Below, one piece after another: positions 1 through 5,583 of a stretch of DNA of 5,675 bases. The notes beneath the pieces were generated by a model that had not been told where the DNA came from, did no database searches, and saw only the letters and a program-made list of their open reading frames with translations. The stretch's first letter is position 1; the number at the start of each line of letters is the position of its first letter. The DNA comes from Dokdonella_A sp937902695 (GTDB lineage Bacteria > Pseudomonadota > Gammaproteobacteria > Xanthomonadales > Rhodanobacteraceae): assembly GCA_048498135.1 (NCBI GenBank), contig JBEHYO010000142.1:1-5675 (forward strand), written 5' to 3'. The position numbers were made by a program, and so were the translations under genes.

Positions 1-773
1 GCCGTCGGCCGGCCGAGGGCGTCGTAGGCCGTGAACGCATTGATCCACTGCCCGTCGAACCCGATGAAGCTCCGGCGCAGCGCATGGCCGCGCGCATCGA
101 ATGTCTTCAGGACCTCTTGCCCGCCCTGCGTGGCCGTCGCCTGGAGGCCGTTCATGCCGCCATAGGTGTCGGGACGGCCCGCATAGGTCACGTCGACCGG
201 CAGCGTGCCGTCGGTCTCGGCGTGCACCGGGCGGCCGTGGCCGTCGTAGACCGTGCGCGCCTCGACGCCGTTGACGTCCATCGTCGCGACGGGCAGGCCA
301 TAGGCCGGATGGATCAGCACCCATGCCGCCGGCCGGCAGTCGCCGCTGCACAAGGGGTTGTCGTGCTCGGACCAGGCGGCGCTCGCGACGAGGTGCTCGT
401 CCGGCGCGCCGGGCCAGCGGTTCGTGTAGTCGAGCACCTGCGTGCGCGGCGCTTCGCCCGGCGTCGTCGCCGTCGTCGTGGTCGGGAGCCCGTAGTCGTC
501 GTAGCCGAACGTCGTCGTCGCCTGCAGGGCGGGATCGGCGCTGTTCGGCTCGGTCACGATCGTCTCGAGATCGCCGGCGCCCGTGTACGTGTAGTCGGTC
601 GTCTGCCACGTCGCCAGCGCGTTCTTCGTGCTCTCCAGCGTCATCACGGCGGTCTCGGTCGTGAGGCCGAGATGCCAGTTGACGGTGTCGTTGAGCCGCG
701 GCGTCTGGACCTCGGTCTTGCGCCCGCCCGTCGTCTTGGTCAGCGTATCGGTGACGTTGCCGTAGTCGTCGAA
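1..773 (-). repeat. Start of the RHS/YD-repeat region, partial
   Basis: From residue 1149 the protein shows recurrent F/Y-D-x-x-G motifs: FDDYGNVTD (1149), YDDYGLPTT (1239), YDGHGRPVHAETDG (1324), FDARGHALRR (1373) and YDALGRPTA (1398, at the window edge). The last follows the classic YDxxGRxxx form of RHS repeats. The number of repeats and the C-terminal end cannot be seen. Alternating threonine-rich strands between the motifs fit the beta-strand spiral known for RHS shells. Confidence 0.82.
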
Positions 774-3700
774 GGTCAGCGTCGTGCCGACCTCGAGCGT
801 CGGCGGCGCCGCGTTCCACGTGACGTGCCGGTGATCGGGGCCCTGCCCCGCCGCATCGAACGTCGCCGTCGTCTCGATGATGCGCGTGTCGGCCGCTTGC
901 GTGAACACCGCGTGCGTCGCGCCGCCGTTGAGCGTGCGCACGGCGTAGGTGTATGTCGACTCGGTGATCCGCGCCGGCCCAACACTCGGCGCAAGGGCAC
1001 CGTCGAAGATCGGCTGCGCGACCGTCACCTGCGCCGGCACGCCGACGCCGGGATAAAGCCCGCTCGCATCGCGCGTGCGAAGGTCGTAGGTCGTGATCGT
1101 CTCGACCGGATGAGCGGGCCAGGTGTCGAGGACGCGCGTCTCGCCGAACCCGAAGAAGCCGAGCCCTTGCACGTTCGCGACCGGATCGCGGTACGCGTAG
1201 GTCCAGGTGTGCCCCTGGCCCGCCGCATCCTGTCCCGGTGCGACGTCGGTGAGCCCCGCGCGCGAGGTCACGACGCGCACGACCGTAAGACCCGACTTCA
1301 CGCAGCGCAGCGGATAAGCGCAGAGATCCCCGTCGATCAGCTCCGGCGCATCGGTCCACTGGCTCGAGTAGCCGATCGAGAGCGCCGGCCATGCGGTCGC
1401 GCTGTCGGTCACATTGCTAAGCAGATCCCCGCCCTCGTGCGGCACCTGCGTGAGCACCTCGAACCCGCCCGACGCCGCGTTGCCGCCGACGTGCCGGACG
1501 ATGTCGATCGCGCCGTCGCCGTTGGTGTCGGCGAGCGTCGCGAGGTTCCAGCCGGCCGCGAGGCCCGGCGTCTTGCCGTCGCCGCCGACGACGAGGTAAT
1601 CCTGATACGGCACCGCCGCGAGCAGAACCTGTGCGCCCGGGATCCAGCTGCCATACGCTTCGAGGGCCAGGCGTGCGTCGTCGCGCTCGAGCAGGCCCGC
1701 ATTGAGCGTGACCGAGCGCAGGCTGTTGTCGAGCCAGTACTTGACGTCATCGCGCGTGCCGGCGGCGACCGGCAAGTCCGCCTCGGCGAAGGTGCCGTCG
1801 CCCTTCGAGAACAGGAACTCGATCTCGGGCGCAGGTTGATTGCTCGCGCTCTTGTGATCGTTCCGGAACACGACGACATCCATGCGCCCGTCGTCGTCGA
1901 CGTCGGTCACGTGGAGGCCGGGATCGGCAAAGCGCGTCGGCACCTTGATCTGGTTGTCCGGGTGCACGTCGATCTGAAGCGTGGCGACGTGCGGGTCGGC
2001 GTAGAAGCCCTTGCCGGTGTTCCAGAAGACCTGTGCCGTCAGCGTGCCCGGGCGCGATGGATCGGCTTGCGTCAGTCGAAGAAGGTCTTCGGTGCCGTCG
2101 CCGTTGAAGTCGCCGAACTCGCGATAGCCGTCCTCGGGTTGCGACTTCGCATCGAGCGGCTGGTGCACGCTGTCCGGGACGAGCGCGGTCCAGCTCCCGG
2201 TGTCGTCGAGCGCGAGCGAGGTCTTGAGGGCCTCGTTGGTCAGCTCGGCGCGGCCGTCGCCATTGAGGTCGGTGACGACGCCGGGGCTCGCCGCGGCCTT
2301 GGCGTACTTGACCGGCATCTGGAACTTGCCGGGCGTCGCCGGCGTGTTCAGCGCCACCTGCCAGGCCGGGTCGTACTCGTACTGGACCTTGTCGTTCGGG
2401 TTGTTCGAGCCGATCCAGCCGGCCGTGTTGTAGAGCCACGCGCGATCCGGCAGGCCGTCGCCGTCGAGATCGGCGTAGGTCGGGAACTCGTCCGGCAGGA
2501 AGTACTGGAAGTTGCCGTTGGTCTTGCCGAGCACCGTGCACGGCGTAACCTGGGTGTGCACGAACGCGGCGCCCGTCCACGCCAGCGTTGCGTAGCTGCA
2601 GTAATAGAGCGGCGGCAGGTTCGGATCGACATTGACCTCGTGGCTGCCTTCGTTGTCGATCAGCGCGACGAGTTCGTCGTGGCCGTCGCCGTCGACATCG
2701 ACGCCCGTCGCCGCATCGAGGCGTACGTGGCCATAGGTCGCGGTCGCCAGCGGGTCCTCATCGCGTGCGAGCGTCTGGCTTTGTGCGAACGGCACGAGCG
2801 TGCCGTTCGGATCGCGCGCCGATAACCAGAGCGTGTGACTCGTGCCGAGCCACTTGCCGTCCGGCACCCACACATCGAACGGCGCGCCGTAGTACTTCAA
2901 CTCCCACGGGTGCGTCGCGCCCGGGCCGAACATCAGATCGCTCGCCGCATCGCCGTTGAGATCGAGGAGCTGCAGCGTCGGCACTTCGCCGTCGGGCGCG
3001 GCGACGGCGGTGAGGTCGTAATCGGCCTTGGCGATCGGCGCGGCGAGCGCGGCGCCCGCCTGGAACACCGCGCCCGTCGTCGAGGGCGTGTAGCCGAACG
3101 TCTTGGCCCAGAGGCAGCCGCCCGCGTTCTCGCAGCGCTCGACCGACGATAGGAGGCTGCGCTGGCTGCCGCCTTGCGTGTAGTCGAGCGTGTAGCGCCA
3201 GACCTCGCCCGTCGCCGTCGGGTTCGGCGCGTCCATGCGGATCGTCTTCAGGCGCAGGCTGCGCTGGCGTTGCACGCCCGCGACCCAGCCGCGCGTGACG
3301 TCCGGGCGCGGCTCGTACTCGAACACGACGGCGCGCTGCGGCAGATCCTGCAAGCCGTGTGTCGGCACGCCGTTCGTGAGGTTCGCCGTGTAACGGATCG
3401 CGCTCGGCACAAACTCGACCCAGTAGTCGCCCGCGTTCGTGCCGCCCGGGCCTTGAGTGTCCTGGTACTCGTACTCGATCGCGTTGCCGTGCGCATCCTG
3501 CTCGGCCACGATGCGCCACTCGACGCGCACCGGGCCGTGCGCGAATACCTTGTTCGCATTGTCGAAGGTGACCTGCTCGCCCGTCACCGGCGCGTAGGTC
3601 CGCACGCGGCCGTCGCCGAGCTCGACGATGAACGCTTCGGGGCCCTTGGGATCGAGCGCCTGGCTGCTCGTCGAGTGCACGCGCACGAAGGTGTCCGTCG

Positions 3701-4217
3701 CGGTGCGGTACTCCGCGCCGTTGCCGCCGTAGGGCGTCGCGGTGACGCCGACGAGCTCTTGGCCGTCGAGGTAGAAGCGGTCACGCACGCTGTAGTCCAC
3801 CCCATCGGTGGCGCCATCGCGCGCCAACACCCGCCCGCCGCGCGCGATCGTCGAGAACCCCGTCACCGACCAGCCGACGCCGACGAGGCCGTTGCCGCTC
3901 CCGCTCGCATAGCCCAGCGCAAGCGACGGCGCCATGCCGGCCCGCCCCGGCGGCACCGCCAGCGGCAGCGTGAAGGCGAGATCGCCCTTCGGCGTCACCG
4001 TCCACGACGAGGGCAGGTAGCCGTCGGAGCTCGCCGCGACGATCGGCTGCGCCGGGAGCGTGAACGGCTTGGGCGGGAGCGGGACGTTCGCTGTGTCCGC
4101 GAGCGAAAGCAGGGGCAGCGCACGCAACACGCCGGGCGAGGCCGGCGCCGGTGCCGGCCAGTTGCTGAGACCCGTCAGCGCGACAACGAACGCAGCAATC
4201 GTCAGACGACTTCTCAT
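1..4217 (-). CDS. Exported SpvB/TcB-like FG-GAP and RHS/YD-repeat protein, 3' end cut by the window edge
   Basis: The frame is open for about 1,405 codons with no stop. ATG 4217 is the only possible ATG start, because an in-frame TGA lies at 4250-4248 and no other ATG falls between them; GAGGG sits 7 nt upstream. Residues 1-28 look like a Sec signal peptide: R2 and R4, hydrophobic LTIAAFVVALTGL, then APAPA before the likely cleavage point. Residues about 65-390 match the SpvB N-terminal family, with GRAGMAPSLALGY followed by GNGLVGVGWSV (around 92-118). Residues 419-905 hold seven DxDxDG-type FG-GAP/VCBS loops. Residues about 955-1060 resemble the TcB middle region (GLGFFGFGE at 1018-1026). 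YD-like RHS motifs follow from about 1149 (YDDYG 1239, YDGHGRP 1324, YDALGRP 1398). This is the domain order of TcB subunits of Tc toxins. By family knowledge, RHS regions form a hollow shell around a C-terminal payload; that tip is not visible here. All eight cysteines form local pairs, which fits an exported protein. Domain assignment is firm, but a toxin role is inference; a cell-surface or secreted non-toxic role is equally possible. Confidence 0.93.
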   Translation of the reverse strand, partial: MRSRLTIAAFVVALTGLSNWPAPAPASPGVLRALPLLSLADTANVPLPPKPFTLPAQPIVAASSDGYLPSSWTVTPKGDLAFTLPLAVPPGRAGMAPSLALGYASGSGNGLVGVGWSVTGFSTIARGGRVLARDGATDGVDYSVRDRFYLDGQELVGVTATPYGGNGAEYRTATDTFVRVHSTSSQALDPKGPEAFIVELGDGRVRTYAPVTGEQVTFDNANKVFAHGPVRVEWRIVAEQDAHGNAIEYEYQDTQGPGGTNAGDYWVEFVPSAIRYTANLTNGVPTHGLQDLPQRAVVFEYEPRPDVTRGWVAGVQRQRSLRLKTIRMDAPNPTATGEVWRYTLDYTQGGSQRSLLSSVERCENAGGCLWAKTFGYTPSTTGAVFQAGAALAAPIAKADYDLTAVAAPDGEVPTLQLLDLNGDAASDLMFGPGATHPWELKYYGAPFDVWVPDGKWLGTSHTLWLSARDPNGTLVPFAQSQTLARDEDPLATATYGHVRLDAATGVDVDGDGHDELVALIDNEGSHEVNVDPNLPPLYYCSYATLAWTGAAFVHTQVTPCTVLGKTNGNFQYFLPDEFPTYADLDGDGLPDRAWLYNTAGWIGSNNPNDKVQYEYDPAWQVALNTPATPGKFQMPVKYAKAAASPGVVTDLNGDGRAELTNEALKTSLALDDTGSWTALVPDSVHQPLDAKSQPEDGYREFGDFNGDGTEDLLRLTQADPSRPGTLTAQVFWNTGKGFYADPHVATLQIDVHPDNQIKVPTRFADPGLHVTDVDDDGRMDVVVFRNDHKSASNQPAPEIEFLFSKGDGTFAEADLPVAAGTRDDVKYWLDNSLRSVTLNAGLLERDDARLALEAYGSWIPGAQVLLAAVPYQDYLVVGGDGKTPGLAAGWNLATLADTNGDGAIDIVRHVGGNAASGGFEVLTQVPHEGGDLLSNVTDSATAWPALSIGYSSQWTDAPELIDGDLCAYPLRCVKSGLTVVRVVTSRAGLTDVAPGQDAAGQGHTWTYAYRDPVANVQGLGFFGFGETRVLDTWPAHPVETITTYDLRTRDASGLYPGVGVPAQVTVAQPIFDGALAPSVGPARITESTYTYAVRTLNGGATHAVFTQAADTRIIETTATFDAAGQGPDHRHVTWNAAPPTLEVGTTLTFDDYGNVTDTLTKTTGGRKTEVQTPRLNDTVNWHLGLTTETAVMTLESTKNALATWQTTDYTYTGAGDLETIVTEPNSADPALQATTTFGYDDYGLPTTTTATTPGEAPRTQVLDYTNRWPGAPDEHLVASAAWSEHDNPLCSGDCRPAAWVLIHPAYGLPVATMDVNGVEARTVYDGHGRPVHAETDGTLPVDVTYAGRPDTYGGMNGLQATATQGGQEVLKTFDARGHALRRSFIGFDGQWINAFTAYDALGRPT
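1503..2963 (-). repeat. Seven FG-GAP/VCBS calcium-loop repeats within the RHS protein
   Basis: Seven degenerate copies of an aspartate-rich loop occur in frame: DLNGDAASD (from D419), DVDGDGHDE (D507), DLDGDGLPD (D583), DLNGDGRAE (D650), DFNGDGTED (D703), DVDDDGRMD (D772) and DTNGDGAID (D897). A further GDGTF turn typical of FG-GAP/VCBS repeats lies between the sixth and seventh. Spacing is irregular, at 53 to 125 residues. In integrin-alpha and Tc-toxin B subunits such repeats build a calcium-bound beta-propeller, so a propeller between the SpvB and RHS parts is likely here. At the DNA level the copies share only the GGCGACGGC-like core, so these are protein repeats and not a DNA tandem array. 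Confidence 0.88.
4134..4217 (-). other. Sec signal peptide of the RHS protein
   Basis: The first 28 residues have two arginines (R2, R4), a hydrophobic core of about 13 residues (LTIAAFVVALTGL) and a proline/alanine-rich c-region ending PAPAS. Cleavage is most likely at an AxA-type site near residues 25-27. There is no lipobox cysteine, so a soluble or surface protein is expected, not a lipoprotein. No twin-arginine motif is present. Confidence 0.8.
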
Positions 4218-4224
4218 GGCGCGG

Positions 4225-4229
4225 CCCTC
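4225..4229 (-). promoter_or_regulatory. Ribosome binding site of the RHS gene
   Basis: On the minus strand GAGGG is followed by a 7-nt spacer and ATG 4217. Together with the in-frame stop at 4250-4248, it fixes the start of the RHS protein. Confidence 0.75.
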
Positions 4230-4252
4230 GATGACGAGTCCGCATCGTCATC
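4230..4252 (-). promoter_or_regulatory. Perfect 8-bp inverted repeat directly upstream of the RHS ribosome binding site
   Basis: The arms GATGACGA (4230-4237) and TCGTCATC (4245-4252) are exact reverse complements around a 7-nt loop. The repeat ends at the base next to the GAGGG ribosome binding site. If transcribed it would form a stable leader hairpin that could affect ribosome access or mRNA stability. As DNA it could instead be a protein-binding dyad. It is not followed by a T-run, so it is not a standard terminator. Confidence 0.55.
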
Positions 4253-4270
4253 TGTCGCCTTGGCGCTGTA

Positions 4271-4288
4271 ATCACCCGTTTGGGGGAT
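4271..4288. promoter_or_regulatory. Putative operator, 18-bp imperfect dyad
   Basis: The sequence ATCACCCGTTTGGGGGAT is symmetric at 12 of 18 positions, with the form ATCnCCCnnnnGGGnGAT. Its length and dyad form fit the site of a dimeric HTH regulator. It lies between the two divergent genes, 54 bp upstream of the RHS start. That the adjacent LuxR-type protein binds it is inference from position only. Confidence 0.4.
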
Positions 4289-4408
4289 GCGTGCCCCGAC
4301 GCCTGCGCGCAATCGAACGGCTGTCCGTTTCAGGTGCCGATTTCGTAACTACTACGGACCCGTGGGGTGCCTCGAGCGCTCTCATGCGCATGGACGCGGC
4401 CACGCGCA

Positions 4409-5089
4409 ATGCAGGATACGATGCTGGTGGATGGCGAACGCAACGCGCACGACGCGATCTGCAACGACCCGCAAGAGACGATCGTCGACGCGACATCGCG
4501 AGATCGCCTCGGCACCAAGGCGATCGATGCGCTGAGCACGGGGCTCGCGCTGCTCGACCGGCGCATCCAAGTGCTGTTCGCGAATGCGACGGCCAAGCGC
4601 ATCCTGACGATGCCTTCGTTGTTCAAGACGATGGCGCCCTTGCCGCTCGCGCTCGTGGACGCCGAATCGAACGAGGCGTTGCGCAGGGCCGTCGCGCAGG
4701 CCTGCCGCAACGCGAGCGCGGCGTTGCAATTGCGCGACTGCGACGCGCGCCCGGCCATCACGGCAGTCGTCCTGCCGTTATGCCCGGCGGAGTGGCAAGG
4801 GCCATGGCCACAGCAGACCGTGCTCCTCGCGATGAACGAATCGACGCGCCCGCACGCGATTCCCGATCACTGGCTTTCGCAGATGTTCGGCCTCACGCGT
4901 GCGGAAGCGTCCGTGACGAACTGGCTCATTTCCGGGCGCACGATCGACGCCTATGCGCAGCACCGCGGCGTCAGCCTCGAAACGGCGCGCTCGCAGCTCA
5001 AGGCGGTGCTGGCGAAGACAGGCATGTCGAGGCAAGCGCAGCTCGTCGCGACGCTGTCGCGATTGCCGATCGAGCACGCGTCCAGCTGA
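4409..5089 (+). CDS. PAS-like and LuxR-type helix-turn-helix transcriptional regulator
   Basis: This 226-residue protein has two recognisable parts. Residues about 36-68 read like the opening of a PAS-type sensor domain (GLALLDRR then VLFANATAKRIL, similar to the common 'G..LLD....v.faN..A..il' pattern). Residues 160-218 are a LuxR/GerE-type HTH: FGLTRAEASV, a turn at GRTIDAYAQHRGVS, the recognition helix LETARSQLKAVLAKTG, and the closing SRQAQLVATL typical of this subgroup. There is no receiver domain or membrane segment, so it is probably a cytoplasmic one-component regulator whose signal is unknown. It diverges from the RHS gene and ends back to back with the small secreted protein gene. 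The start is uncertain: ATG 4409 was chosen. ATG 4421 has AGGA 4 nt before it, and GTG 4367 would add 14 residues of unlikely composition. Family confidence is high; the target genes are inferred only from position. Confidence 0.88.
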   Translation: MQDTMLVDGERNAHDAICNDPQETIVDATSRDRLGTKAIDALSTGLALLDRRIQVLFANATAKRILTMPSLFKTMAPLPLALVDAESNEALRRAVAQACRNASAALQLRDCDARPAITAVVLPLCPAEWQGPWPQQTVLLAMNESTRPHAIPDHWLSQMFGLTRAEASVTNWLISGRTIDAYAQHRGVSLETARSQLKAVLAKTGMSRQAQLVATLSRLPIEHASS

Positions 5090-5093
5090 TCAG
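5086..5093. other. Shared palindromic stop site of two convergent genes
   Basis: CTGATCAG is a perfect 8-bp palindrome. Its inner TGATCA holds the regulator stop (TGA 5087-5089, plus strand) and the small secreted protein stop (TGA 5092-5090, minus strand) with no base between them. No terminator hairpin with a T-run is visible here, so the transcripts of the two genes probably overlap at their 3' ends. Confidence 0.7.
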
Positions 5094-5569
5094 GGCGTAT
5101 CACCGTCCGCGGCGTTTGCGCGCAGCGCCTCGATGTCTGCATCCGTTCGCGGCATCACGACGACCGCGAGATGCGCGTGCCGCCCGTCGCCGTCGCCGAA
5201 GATCGTTTCGATATCCGCGCGCTGGCCCGGCACGGCCTTGAGCTGCGGCGAGGCCTTCGGATACGCATCGCCGTTCGCGATCTCGTCGAGCGCGATGCCC
5301 ACCGGAATCACGTTCACGCGCCGCACGACGGCGGGCTCATCGACGAGAATGCGGAACCGCCAGGCGTGATCGTCGGGATTGCCGATCGTGACCTCGGCTT
5401 CCTGGCCGAACGCGACGATCGTGTTCGGCGCGGCGACCGGCTTGCCGTCGATGCTGAAGTCGATGGCGATTTCGCAATAGTGGGCCGAAGGCGGATCGGC
5501 ATCGGCGGTGGACGCGAAGATTGCGAGCGTCGCGGCGAGGAGACGCGCGGCAAGTCGGACTTTTTCCAT
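5090..5569 (-). CDS. Small secreted or periplasmic protein of unknown function
   Basis: The protein has 159 residues. Residues 1-24 are a clear Sec signal peptide (K3, R5, R9, then LLAATLAIFAS and cleavage after ADA), leaving about 135 mature residues. The mature part has one cysteine (C32) and no membrane segment or known catalytic motif. Alternating hydrophobic residues around IAIDFSIDGKPV, TIVAFGQEAEVTIG and AWRFRILV suggest a beta-sandwich-like fold, and the C-terminal part has HAHLAVVVMPRTDADIEALR. I do not recognise the family. GAGG lies 10 nt before ATG 5569 and overlaps the stop codon of the upstream gene, which points to an operon with translational coupling. Coding is supported by the signal peptide, the ribosome binding site and the exact abutment with the regulator stop. 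It could be an accessory of the upstream gene, or an independent envelope protein. Confidence 0.8.
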   Translation of the reverse strand: MEKVRLAARLLAATLAIFASTADADPPSAHYCEIAIDFSIDGKPVAAPNTIVAFGQEAEVTIGNPDDHAWRFRILVDEPAVVRRVNVIPVGIALDEIANGDAYPKASPQLKAVPGQRADIETIFGDGDGRHAHLAVVVMPRTDADIEALRANAADGDTP

Positions 5570-5579
5570 GGGATGGGCG

Positions 5580-5583
5580 CCTC
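5580..5583 (-). promoter_or_regulatory. Ribosome binding site overlapping an upstream stop codon
   Basis: On the minus strand TGAGG joins the stop codon of the upstream partial gene (TGA 5584-5582) to a GAGG Shine-Dalgarno sequence for ATG 5569, with a 10-nt spacer. Ribosomes ending the upstream gene would be placed on the start of the small secreted protein. Confidence 0.55.

Larger units (their letters stand above)
4218..4408. promoter_or_regulatory. Divergent intergenic control region between the RHS gene and the LuxR-type regulator
   Basis: This 191-bp stretch separates two divergently oriented genes and should hold both promoters. It is less uniformly GC-rich than the flanking genes, with AT-richer patches at about 4266-4282 and 4326-4355. 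It carries the 8-bp inverted repeat at 4230-4252, the dyad at 4271-4288, a small AACGG/CCGTT inverted repeat at 4316-4329 and a short CGTA/TACG dyad at 4344-4356. No convincing sigma-70 -35/-10 pair could be picked in either direction. If the regulator starts at the GTG at 4367, the region shrinks to 149 bp. Confidence 0.6.

Noticed and set aside
1747..2580. A 277-codon minus-strand frame inside the RHS gene
   Set aside because: It is out of frame with the FG-GAP loops and has arginine-rich shadow composition.
84..2825. A 913-codon open frame on the plus strand opposite the RHS gene
   Set aside because: Its codons are in exact register with the sense codons, so a stop can arise only opposite TTA, CTA or TCA, which are rare in this GC-rich gene. 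The same frame is interrupted exactly where the RHS gene uses TTA (2823-2825) and CTA (3150-3152). The product is arginine- and valine-rich with no domain, while the opposite strand has clear domains.
1503..2963. Recurrent GTCGCCGTC-like DNA words suggesting a DNA repeat array
   Set aside because: Spacing is irregular and identity is limited to the codons of the calcium loops, so this is protein-level repetition, not a CRISPR or tandem DNA repeat.
4141..4160. A GCCGGC-rich near-palindrome
   Set aside because: It lies inside the RHS signal peptide region and is explained by alternating alanine and proline codons.
2835..4271. Plus-strand open frames at 2835-3152 and 3174-4271
   Set aside because: They continue the same codon-register antisense frame as the 84-2825 frame, and their arginine/alanine-rich products match nothing.
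3781..4275. Minus-strand frame starting at a GTG in the intergenic region
   Set aside because: It lies in a different frame from the RHS gene and covers the same DNA. The RHS frame has a signal peptide, a ribosome binding site and SpvB motifs, and this frame has none.
4060..5241. A 393-codon plus-strand frame spanning three genes
   Set aside because: It crosses the RHS start, the control region, the regulator and the secreted protein gene in other frames. Its product is low-complexity arginine-rich.
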